Part shown: positions 47,768-55,360 of the stretch, piece after piece
How positions within the stretch are numbered: the first letter of the stretch is position 1
Layout of the letters: each line of letters begins with the position of its first letter
Source: Fibrobacterota bacterium
GTDB taxonomy: Bacteria > Fibrobacterota > Chitinivibrionia > Chitinivibrionales > Chitinispirillaceae
DNA: 64,000 nucleotides
Direction of reading: 5' to 3'
NCBI GenBank assembly: GCA_023412475.1
Contig: JAEYNR010000080.1
Coordinates: 1-64,000, forward strand
Notes under the pieces: generated by a model
Told to the model about the DNA's origin: nothing
What the model saw: the letters and a program-made list of their open reading frames with translations, nothing else
Databases searched by the model: none
Program-made: the position numbers and the translations under genes

Positions 47768-49969
47768 ATGAATTTGTCCTTAAAAACAGGTGAAATAGTC
47801 TCGGTTCTCAAACGTGAAATCGAACAGTTCTCCTCTTACTCTCAGATCGCAGACATCGGTGAAGTAATGCAAGCTGGTGATGGAATCGCCAGAGTGTATG
47901 GCCTGCAATCCGTGATTTCAGGCGAGCTTCTGCAGATTGATATTCCAGGAAAGGAGCCGGTTACCGGAATCGCACTTAATCTGGAAGAAGACAATGTAGG
48001 GGTGGTGCTTCTGGATGATCACACTAGTGTAAAAGAGGGGCATATTGTCAAACGTACTGCTAAAGTCGTCAGTGTACCTGCAGGAGAGCAACTGCTGGGA
48101 AGAGTCGTTGACCCCTTGGGGCGTCCTCTGGATGGCGGTGACCCTATTGTAACATCCGTTACCAAACCTGTCGAATGCAAAGCTCCCGGAATAGTTGACA
48201 GACAAAATGTTTCTGAGCCCCTGTTTACTGGAACCAAAGCAATCGATGCCCTGGTTCCTATAGGAAAAGGACAGCGGGAGCTGATAATTGGTGATCGTCG
48301 CACAGGAAAAACCGCCTTAGCCATAGATGCAATCATAAATCAGGCTAAAAACGTCTCAGAACCAGTCTACTGTTTTTATGTGGCAATTGGCCAGAAACGC
48401 TCATCGATAGTCAGAGTGGTGGAAAAACTGCGTCAACATGATGCGATGAAATATACCACCATAGTCTGTGCTACAGCCGGAGATCCGGCCCCTATGCAAT
48501 ATATCGCTCCATACGCAGCGTGCGCCATGGCTGAATACTTCCGTGACACCGGAAAACATGCACTTATCGTATACGACGATCTGACCAAACAGGCTCAGGC
48601 ATACCGCCAAATCTCTTTACTATTACGCAGACCACCAGGACGTGAGGCTTATCCGGGTGATATTTTCTATCTCCACTCACGTTTACTGGAAAGAGCTGCT
48701 AAACTCAATGATAAACGTGGTGGTGGTTCTCTGACTGCACTTCCCATAGTAGAAACACAGGCTGGCGATATCTCAGCCTATATTCCAACCAATGTGATCT
48801 CTATTACTGACGGGCAGATATTTCTGGAAACTCATCTTTTCAACTCCGGAATACGCCCTGCAATAAATGCCGGTATCTCTGTATCGCGTGTTGGAGGATC
48901 TGCGCAAATAAAAGCGATGAGACAGACCGCTGGATCATTACGGCTCGAACTGGCTCAGTTCAGGGAACTGGCTGCTTTCAGTCAATTCTCAGCCGATCTG
49001 GACAAATCGACCAAACAGCAGCTTGATCGTGGCGAACGTCTCACCGAGATTCTCAAACAAAAGCAGTATCAGCCCATGGATATTTTTGATCAGGTGATGA
49101 TCATTTATGCCGGCACTCACGGGTATCTTGATGGTTACCCAGTTTCAAAGCTGGAAATATACGAACGTCATCTGCATCTTTTTCTCAGAGAGAAGTATAA
49201 TTCCTTTATGGTAAAATTGAGAGAGAAAGGACAATTCACAGAAGAACTGGATAAAGAAGCACGAGCGGTGCTGGAGGATTTTGCCTCCCAGTTTGATCCA
49301 TCACTTTCTCTGGAGAGTCTTGAGGCCAAGTTTTACAACAGACACTCATTGGTTATGGCATCTGCAGACTCTCCCGGAATGAACCGTCTTGAAATCTATA
49401 AACTAATCGAGAGAGTAACCGCTAAAGAACTGCTGTCTCCATCTCTGGAAAAAGAAATTGGTGATATTCTTCAGGAACCCAAAGAGCTGAGCTTTTCCTT
49501 TAGAGATAAGTTTGACAAAATCATTCAAGAATGTGTAATACTTGACATCGAGTATCAGCTCAGTCTTGATGAGCTGTTTTTGAAAGCTGCAGATCATCTT
49601 TCGGAAAAGGTGCAGTATGGAGCTGATGCCATCTACAAGCGGCTTATCGATCGCGAACAGACCTCTTCAACTGCATTGACATCGGTACTCGCCGTTCCTC
49701 ACCTGGTAGTTCCGGGCAAAAACAAATTCGCTTTGGTGGCGGTACGCAGTAAACCTGGTATCTCTTTTAGCACCAGTGCGCCCAATGTTCGTGCTACATT
49801 CTTTTTGGCAGGAACAATCGATGAGCGTAGCACCCATTTACATGCACTGGCTGCTATCGCTCAGGCTGTTAATAACCAAAGTTTCCTTAACCGCTGGATA
49901 AATGCCCAGAACAGTGAGGAATTACGTTCAATTATGCTTTCTCCCCGTAGAAAACAGGAAGCGATGTAA
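47768..49969 (+). CDS. atpA: F1Fo ATP synthase subunit alpha fused to a C-terminal PTS EIIA (PtsN-like) domain
   Basis: This encodes 733 residues against about 500-515 usual for AtpA. Residues 1-510 are a complete alpha subunit: nucleotide-binding loop GDRRTGKT (175-182; the usual form is GDRQTGKT), VAIGQKRSSI, ALIVYDDLTKQA, LLLRRPPGREAYPGD, and Arg374 in SVSRVGGSAQ. Residues about 511-590 form a helical linker. Residues about 590-728 look like a PTS EIIA type-2 domain: DREQTSSTALTSVLAVPHLV with His645 at the phospho-acceptor position, GKNKFALVAVRSKPGISF, and ATFFLAGTIDERSTHLHALA. The frame is uninterrupted and no stop or start sits at the junction, so one polypeptide is expected. Regulation through this domain is inference. 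Confidence 0.92.
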   Translation: MNLSLKTGEIVSVLKREIEQFSSYSQIADIGEVMQAGDGIARVYGLQSVISGELLQIDIPGKEPVTGIALNLEEDNVGVVLLDDHTSVKEGHIVKRTAKVVSVPAGEQLLGRVVDPLGRPLDGGDPIVTSVTKPVECKAPGIVDRQNVSEPLFTGTKAIDALVPIGKGQRELIIGDRRTGKTALAIDAIINQAKNVSEPVYCFYVAIGQKRSSIVRVVEKLRQHDAMKYTTIVCATAGDPAPMQYIAPYAACAMAEYFRDTGKHALIVYDDLTKQAQAYRQISLLLRRPPGREAYPGDIFYLHSRLLERAAKLNDKRGGGSLTALPIVETQAGDISAYIPTNVISITDGQIFLETHLFNSGIRPAINAGISVSRVGGSAQIKAMRQTAGSLRLELAQFRELAAFSQFSADLDKSTKQQLDRGERLTEILKQKQYQPMDIFDQVMIIYAGTHGYLDGYPVSKLEIYERHLHLFLREKYNSFMVKLREKGQFTEELDKEARAVLEDFASQFDPSLSLESLEAKFYNRHSLVMASADSPGMNRLEIYKLIERVTAKELLSPSLEKEIGDILQEPKELSFSFRDKFDKIIQECVILDIEYQLSLDELFLKAADHLSEKVQYGADAIYKRLIDREQTSSTALTSVLAVPHLVVPGKNKFALVAVRSKPGISFSTSAPNVRATFFLAGTIDERSTHLHALAAIAQAVNNQSFLNRWINAQNSEELRSIMLSPRRKQEAM

Positions 49970-49975
49970 AAAGCC

Positions 49976-50833
49976 ATGATTGGATTAAGAGAATATAACA
50001 AAAAAATCACCAGCCTGAAGAATACCAGGAAAATCACCAGTTCCATGAAAATGATCTCCTCGGTTAAACTTCAGAAATATATGAAAACGCATCTGGCTGC
50101 GCTCCCTTTTTGTCAGGCATCGATGTCAATGCTTAACCAGATTGCATCTCTGAATCGGAATTCAAATATATTCTGTAATGGATATCCGGAAGTTAAAAGA
50201 TCTCTGATAGTCCTGTTTTCTGGTGACAGAGGATTATGCGGCAGATTTAATACAAATGCAATCAGAAAAGCTATACAGCTCTCTGATATACTCTCTTCCA
50301 AAAAATACGAATGTCTCTTCAGCTTTGCAGGTTCAAAGGGATATACATTTTTCAAACGGCAAAGATTACCTGTGGAAAAAGTTTACGAGGGAAGCTCCGT
50401 CCCAAATTATACCACTGCTACAGCTATAGCTGATGATCTGTTTGCCAGATTTATACAAGGCGATTTTCAGGAAATCTGGATTGTATATACAAGAAAAGCG
50501 GTATTACAGGAAGAGCCTTGCATAGAACGCCTTTTGCCCTTTGATATTAATAAGGATTTAACCACTGCACCCCAAGAGGTCTTACATGAGGAGAACCCCA
50601 ATGAGTTGCTAAATAATTTTTCAAAATTAGCTCTCAGGGCGAAAATCTATAGAACACATCTGGATTCAACTGTAAGTGAGCATACAGCCCGCATGGGTGC
50701 AATGGATGCAGCAACAACTAACTGTGACAAGATGATTCAACGGTATATCAAACTGCGCAACCGCGCAAGGCAAACAGCTATTACCACAGAACTCACCGAA
50801 ATAGTCTCAGGAAAAGAAACTATTGACCAATAA
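49976..50833 (+). CDS. atpG: F1Fo ATP synthase subunit gamma
   Basis: This encodes 285 residues, the rotor shaft. The N-terminal helix (LREYNKKITSLKNTRKITSS) and the C-terminal helix (EHTARMGAMDAATTNCDKMI) carry the conserved gamma signature, and LIVLFSGDRGLCGRFN is the family motif of the Rossmann-like part. It starts six bases after atpA. Confidence 0.94.
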   Translation: MIGLREYNKKITSLKNTRKITSSMKMISSVKLQKYMKTHLAALPFCQASMSMLNQIASLNRNSNIFCNGYPEVKRSLIVLFSGDRGLCGRFNTNAIRKAIQLSDILSSKKYECLFSFAGSKGYTFFKRQRLPVEKVYEGSSVPNYTTATAIADDLFARFIQGDFQEIWIVYTRKAVLQEEPCIERLLPFDINKDLTTAPQEVLHEENPNELLNNFSKLALRAKIYRTHLDSTVSEHTARMGAMDAATTNCDKMIQRYIKLRNRARQTAITTELTEIVSGKETIDQ

Positions 50834-50843
50834 TGGAGTGTAT

Positions 50844-52283
50844 ATGACTACAGATAAAAACGATATAGACCAATTTCAAAATACCGGAAAAATTGTTCAG
50901 GTGGTAGGGGCTGTTGTGGATGTCTCCTTTGAAGATGGTGATTTGCCAGAAATCAATACCGCTTTAAATATAGTGTTACCGGATTCTGATAATTTCCAAT
51001 CCAGAACCCTAATACTTGAAACTACACAGCATCTGGGTGAAAGAGTCGTAAGAACAATCGCCATGGACAGTACTGATGGCTTAGCCAGAGGTATGCAGGT
51101 CACTAATACAAAAGAGATGATCACTGTTCCTGTGGGTCCTGAAGTTCTGGGAAGAATTATCAATGTTATCGGTGAACCTGTAGATGGCGGCAGTGCGATA
51201 AAATCAGCAAAACGCTATCCGATCCATCGACCTGCTCCCTCTTATCAGGATCAGAGCACAACAAATGAGGTACTGGTCACCGGTATCAAAGTAATAGACC
51301 TGCTGGAACCTTATGTAAAGGGAGGAAAGATTGGTCTTTTCGGTGGCGCCGGAGTGGGAAAAACCGTTCTTATAATGGAGCTTATCAATAATATTGCTAC
51401 CGCATACCAGGGCTATTCAGTTTTTGCCGGCATAGGAGAAAGAACCCGTGAGGGAACACAGCTCTGGGGAGAGATGAAAGAATCTGGAGTGCTTGACAGG
51501 ACAGCGCTTGTTTTTGGACAGATGAACGAACCTCCCGGAGCTCGTGCCAGAATTGGACTCTCTGCATTGAGTATTGCAGAGTATTTCCGGGATGAACAGA
51601 GCACTGACGTTCTTCTGTTTGTTGACAATATGTTCCGTTTTGTTCAGGCAGGCTCGGAAGTATCGGCATTACTTGGCCGAATTCCTTCGGCGGTAGGTTA
51701 CCAACCTACACTTGCAACCGATATCGGTGAATTACAGGAAAGGATCACCTCCACCAAAAACGGCTCTGTCACCTCTGTCCAGGCCATTTACGTTCCAGCC
51801 GATGATTACACCGATCCGGCACCTGCAACAACATTTACTCATCTGGATGCCACTACCAATTTAAGCCGCGCTATTCAGGAAATTGGAATATACCCCGCTG
51901 TCGATCCGCTGGAATCCAGTTCAACAATCCTGACTCCTGATATAGTAGGCCAGGACCATTATCGCACCGCCAGAAGAGTGCAGGAACTGCTGGAACTCTA
52001 CCGTAACCTTCAGGATATTATCGCGATTTTAGGTATGGATGAGCTCTCTGAAGATGACAGAAAAGCTGTCGAACGTGCCAGAAAAGTTCAGAAATTTTTG
52101 AGCCAACCTTTTAAAGTGGCAGAACATTTTACCGGAATCAAAGGGAAATTTGTTACTCTTGAGGATTCTATCCGCTCCTTTGCGGAAATTCTTGATGGCA
52201 AACATGACGATCTTCCTGAACAGGCTTTCTACATGGTTGGAACAGTTGAAGACGCGCGCGAAAAAGCCAAACAGTTAAGGTAA
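50844..52283 (+). CDS. atpD: F1Fo ATP synthase subunit beta
   Basis: This encodes 479 residues from ATG 50844 behind GGAG; the TTG at 50823 is inside atpG and unlikely. It is the catalytic subunit. Walker A is GGAGVGKT (167-174), the catalytic Glu lies in FAGIGERTREG, Walker B is VLLFVDNMFRF, and the DELSEDD motif is present (here MDELSEDD). The length and motifs are normal for the family. Confidence 0.96.
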   Translation: MTTDKNDIDQFQNTGKIVQVVGAVVDVSFEDGDLPEINTALNIVLPDSDNFQSRTLILETTQHLGERVVRTIAMDSTDGLARGMQVTNTKEMITVPVGPEVLGRIINVIGEPVDGGSAIKSAKRYPIHRPAPSYQDQSTTNEVLVTGIKVIDLLEPYVKGGKIGLFGGAGVGKTVLIMELINNIATAYQGYSVFAGIGERTREGTQLWGEMKESGVLDRTALVFGQMNEPPGARARIGLSALSIAEYFRDEQSTDVLLFVDNMFRFVQAGSEVSALLGRIPSAVGYQPTLATDIGELQERITSTKNGSVTSVQAIYVPADDYTDPAPATTFTHLDATTNLSRAIQEIGIYPAVDPLESSSTILTPDIVGQDHYRTARRVQELLELYRNLQDIIAILGMDELSEDDRKAVERARKVQKFLSQPFKVAEHFTGIKGKFVTLEDSIRSFAEILDGKHDDLPEQAFYMVGTVEDAREKAKQLR

Positions 52284-52285
52284 AT

Positions 52286-52543
52286 ATGAAAAACTTCCAT
52301 TTCAAATTAGTTACCCCCGATGGTGTGATGGTTGATGCTTCACTCTGGCAAATCTCTGCCTCAAACTCTTTGGGCTGCTTTGCCATCCGTGCACAACATG
52401 CCGAAATCTTTACTTCCCTAAACCCCGGCGAGCTGATTCTTGCCTATTCACCAGACAAGCGGGAATCCATTCAGATCGGGCCTGGTTTTCTGGAATTTAA
52501 GCCCGAGTGTGGCTGTACGGTAATTTGTGAAAAAAAACTTTGA
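52286..52543 (+). CDS. atpC: F1Fo ATP synthase subunit epsilon, short form
   Basis: This encodes 85 residues, against 130-140 in most bacteria. Only the N-terminal beta-sandwich is present (FHFKLVTPDGVMVDASLWQI, then IQIGPGFLEF), and the C-terminal two-helix domain is missing. In other bacteria that domain carries out ATP-dependent inhibition of the enzyme. Short epsilon subunits are known, for example from Chlorobi, so this is probably genuine and not a truncation. Two bases separate it from atpD. It ends the operon. Confidence 0.9.
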   Translation: MKNFHFKLVTPDGVMVDASLWQISASNSLGCFAIRAQHAEIFTSLNPGELILAYSPDKRESIQIGPGFLEFKPECGCTVICEKKL

Positions 52544-52734
52544 TAAAGGAAGAGTTTCTTCAGTTACACGGGTGCATCACAAATGAAATCTATTGTGGTA
52601 AGCTGATGAATGTCGTTACCAATTCTCCCACGCCCAATATGAAACGGTTACAAATGCCACTGACTAACAAAGACGTGCTTGCAAGCGTATTCAGCACTCA
52701 GGCAACATGATTAGTATCCTATTGACAAGTTTTG
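52544..52734. other. intergenic region after the atp operon
   Basis: About 190 bases without a gene. There are only very short frames (for example ATG at 52609). The terminator listed next is the only structured element I see. Confidence 0.45.
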
Positions 52735-52798
52735 AAAAAAAGAGGGCGATTTTATTTGAGCAGAGATCAGGAGGCCTGAAGTGCTCACCCTCTTTTTT
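52735..52798. terminator. long composite terminator of the atp operon
   Basis: AAAAAAAGAGGG (52735-52746) pairs with CCCTCTTTTTT (52788-52798). Inside, TGAGCA/TGCTCA and TCAGG/CCTGA nest to form a nearly continuous long hairpin. It is symmetric, so it can also stop transcripts from the opposite side. Confidence 0.8.
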
Positions 52799-52799
52799 C

Positions 52800-52872
52800 C
52801 AAGTTTCGAATTTCGGGTATATAAATTTGAATTTTTTCCAACTTAATTCAAAATTTTAATTTCGAATTTTAA
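52800..52872 (+). repeat. degenerate relative of the dispersed repeat
   Basis: AAGTTTCGAATTTCGGGTAT followed by AATTTGAATTTTT and TTCGAATTTTAAT shows the same TTTCGAATTTCG units as the dispersed element, but diverged. It lies between the terminator and the end of the ankyrin gene. Confidence 0.4.
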
Positions 52873-52904
52873 TACTTATTTCCATTACTTCTGAAGACCA
52901 GATT

Positions 52905-53525
52905 TCATTCCTGCTCCTCAAAGCCATCCACCGGGGACTCCTCTTCAAAACCCAGGTCTTCAGATGCTGCAGCGCTCCATTGTGGAACAGTGGCTTTGGT
53001 GTATGGTTTAAGATCCTTATCTGAAATGGTGAAAGCATTTCTTTCCGGCTTTCCCCTTCCTCCCTTTGATTCGATCAGCTCTGCAGCTTCAGTCTGATTA
53101 GCGTGGTAAGCACGGGTCAGTGCAGTTTCTTCATATTGGTCGATTGCGTTTACACTGGCTCCATTATCAAGCAACGATCCAATTATCTTATTGTGCCCGT
53201 TTTCAGCAGCTAACATCAACGAAGTTGTTCCGCGAACTTTTCCTCTGGCGTTTACATCTGCTCCATTTTTTATAAGGATTTTTACCAGAGAATGGTGACC
53301 TTCTTCCGACGCACGCATCAAAGCAGTATATCCGGCTGAATCTGAAGCATTCACATCAGCGCCATTTTTGATCAGAAGTTCTGCTACTTCCATTCTTCCA
53401 TTCCACGATGCTTCAACTAAGGATGTTCTTCCATGCATATCCATGGCATTAACATCAGCACCTTCGCTTAGAAGTTGTTTTACTGTTTCCAAATCACCTT
53501 TTGCACTCGCGCGCAATAGATTCAT
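52905..53525 (-). CDS. ankyrin-repeat protein
   Basis: This encodes 206 residues from ATG 53525, which has GAGGAG upstream; the longer frame to 53687 lacks a signal and ankyrin character. Five ankyrin repeats fill residues about 1-165 (MNLLRASAKGDLETVKQLLS, GRTSLVEASWNGRMEVAELL, GYTALMRASEEGHHSLVKIL). The acidic C-terminal tail ends EEESPVDGFEEQE. No signal peptide is visible, so it is likely cytoplasmic. Ankyrin repeats bind proteins; the partner is unknown. Confidence 0.85.
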   Translation of the reverse strand: MNLLRASAKGDLETVKQLLSEGADVNAMDMHGRTSLVEASWNGRMEVAELLIKNGADVNASDSAGYTALMRASEEGHHSLVKILIKNGADVNARGKVRGTTSLMLAAENGHNKIIGSLLDNGASVNAIDQYEETALTRAYHANQTEAAELIESKGGRGKPERNAFTISDKDLKPYTKATVPQWSAAASEDLGFEEESPVDGFEEQE

Positions 53526-54213
53526 ACACGCTCCTCTTCTTGAGTTCCCTATAAAAAAATGATATTTGCTGGTTCTTGCATAGATAGATTTGAGATCAAT
53601 AAATGCAAAAACAGAACCAGAATAACACATTCGACACGCAATTATACTTTCGGTGATAGTGGCTAAGCAAGCAGATTTTTTAGACACGTTTGCTTAGATC
53701 ACGGCTTCGGAAAAAAGCGGACTTGCTCTCTAAACTATGTTTACTTACCGTTTGATTTGTTGTTAATGAAAGAAGCACTGATATGAGGGTCTACACTTAA
53801 AACAAAAATTCAATTTATTGTTGACATCATCCAGTGAAAAGGATAGTTTTAATGTAATTACTGTGCTATCACATGATAATAGAAATCAGGAGAAAATTTA
53901 AATCACAATTCTTAAAACCTAAACAAATTCCAAAATTCTAATTTCTAAACAGGGATAAGAGTGTTTCAAGTAACTATGTTTATCAGTGAGTCCTCTTTGC
54001 CATTTCCTGTTCTTGTTTCGGATTTCGTTTTTCGGATTTCGTGCTTATTCTGTTGTCGGGATTTGTTTAGAATTTGGGGTTTGAATTTTAGGATTTCACA
54101 ACTACAATTGAATAATATTAAAATTACAGGATCTAATCAGGTATTTGTTACAATAGATACATTATAATGATCATATCGCACTATCTACCAAGTTTAATAA
54201 ACAGGAGGATCTA
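53526..54213. other. intergenic region between the ankyrin gene and the small basic protein gene
   Basis: No gene is seen at 53526-53900. The region 53901-54110 is a dispersed-repeat copy. The stretch 54110-54205 is A+T-rich and probably holds the promoter for the small basic protein. Confidence 0.45.
53901..54110 (+). repeat. long copy of the 145-bp dispersed repeat with extra units
   Basis: 53901-54046 aligns in inverse orientation with 39074-39225. It starts AATCACAATTCTTAAAACCT and contains GTTTCAAGTAACTATG, CATTTCCTGTTCTTGTTTCG and GATTTCGTGCTTATT. Two further diverged half units follow up to 54110. Confidence 0.8.
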
Positions 54214-54327
54214 ATGGCAAAAGGCAAAGATAAGGGAGTGACAAAAAACAACAAGCCCAAGCTGTCAGTTAAAGAAAGGAAAGAAAAGAAGAAGGAAAAA
54301 CAGGCAGCTAAAAACGCCACTTTTTAA
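54214..54327 (+). CDS. small lysine-rich protein of 37 residues
   Basis: ATG 54214 stands behind a strong ACAGGAGGATCTA, and the frame ends at TAA 54325-54327. The peptide (MAKGKDKGVTKNNKPKLSVK then ERKEKKKEKQ..) has 14 Lys among 37 residues and no hydrophobic stretch. This composition suggests a nucleic-acid- or ribosome-associated protein. Eleven bases after the stop comes a terminator hairpin. Start, spacing, stop and terminator together make a real gene likely despite the size. Confidence 0.72.
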   Translation: MAKGKDKGVTKNNKPKLSVKERKEKKKEKQAAKNATF

Positions 54328-54337
54328 AACAGAACAG

Positions 54338-54353
54338 GCGGGAATTTTCCCGC
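54338..54353. terminator. bidirectional terminator between the small basic protein gene and metF
   Basis: GCGGGAAT and its complement TTTCCCGC read GCGGGAATTTTCCCGC; the hairpin is followed by TTATTTT on the plus strand. It lies between two convergent genes. Confidence 0.65.
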
Positions 54354-55244
54354 TTATTTTGACAAACCAATCGAACTGGTCACCCCAAGCTGACCATAAA
54401 TCTGAGCTGTGGCGCTTGATTTGTTGAGGGTATAAAAATGAACCCCTCTGACTCCATTGTCCAGAAGGTCACGAACCTGCTCGGTTGCCCAATGGATACC
54501 CACCTTTTCAAAAAGAGTATCATCTTCAGCTCTTGCAAGTGCTTTTAATAACCGTGCCGGAAAACGAGCACCCAAAGCCAGCTCTGCCATACGCAACACT
54601 CCCTTTCTGGAAGTAACAGGCATGATACCGGCCAGAATGGGAACATTTATGCCAGCCAACTCACATCGTTCGCAGAAATCGTAGAAATCTCTGTTATCAA
54701 AAAAGAGCTGTGTGCAGATATAATCAGCACCCTCATCAACTTTTCTCTTAAGGTATTCGATCTCCTGAAGCCGGTTGGGAGTTTCAGAGTGACCTTCCGG
54801 ATACCCTGCGATTCCAATCCCCATATCAGGGAAATTAGTTTTAATTAATCTGACTAATTCAGAGGCGTGTAACAACCCATCAGGATGACTGATAAAAGAA
54901 GGATTGTTGCGAGGCGGATCACCACGAAGTGCCATGATATTATTTATGCCACTATTATGATATTTTTCCAGAACAGAAAATAGCTCCGCTTTCGAAGAGC
55001 CTACACAGGTAAGGTGTGAGACTACCGCCAGATTCGTCTCGTTCTGAATACGCATCACCAGATCATGAGTCAATTCTCTTGTTGACCCCCCTGCACCGTA
55101 GGTCACACTTACATATGCCGGTTTTAGTGGAACCAGTTCGGAAATAGTTGTAAATAACTGATCAGAAGCAGTCTTGTCTTTAGGCGGGAAAAATTCAAAA
55201 CTGAATGCCACTTTGTTACTTTTTAAAATATCGGCAATATGCAT
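54354..55244 (-). CDS. metF: 5,10-methylenetetrahydrofolate reductase
   Basis: This encodes 296 residues from ATG 55244 (AGGATTGATA upstream); a TTG at 55250 is less likely. The enzyme reduces methylene-THF to methyl-THF with FAD, supplying the methyl group for methionine. Landmarks are VAFSFEFFPPKD near the start, the active-site region YVSVTYGAGGST, the flavin segment ALRGDPPR, and GYPEGH. The length matches the bacterial MetF family, with no regulatory C-terminal domain. Single-gene unit. Confidence 0.95.
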   Translation of the reverse strand: MHIADILKSNKVAFSFEFFPPKDKTASDQLFTTISELVPLKPAYVSVTYGAGGSTRELTHDLVMRIQNETNLAVVSHLTCVGSSKAELFSVLEKYHNSGINNIMALRGDPPRNNPSFISHPDGLLHASELVRLIKTNFPDMGIGIAGYPEGHSETPNRLQEIEYLKRKVDEGADYICTQLFFDNRDFYDFCERCELAGINVPILAGIMPVTSRKGVLRMAELALGARFPARLLKALARAEDDTLFEKVGIHWATEQVRDLLDNGVRGVHFYTLNKSSATAQIYGQLGVTSSIGLSK

Positions 55245-55317
55245 TATCAATCCTAACTTTAGAATCTGGATTTAACGGATAATCTGTTATTTCGTTTAAT
55301 ACAGGCATTTATTAAAT

Positions 55318-55355
55318 AAAAAAGGCAGGAGTATAGTTATCCTGCCTTTTTTTTT
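55318..55355 (-). terminator. terminator of the fibro-slime protein gene
   Basis: AAAGGCAGGA (55321-55330) pairs with TCCTGCCTTT (55340-55349), flanked by long A and T tracts. On the minus strand it follows the stop codon at 55361 after a few bases. Confidence 0.88.
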
Positions 55356-55360
55356 CCAGA

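Noticed and set aside
53526..53687. 54-residue N-terminal extension of the ankyrin protein
   Set aside because: The extension lacks ankyrin character and a ribosome binding site, while ATG 53525 has GAGGAG at the right distance.
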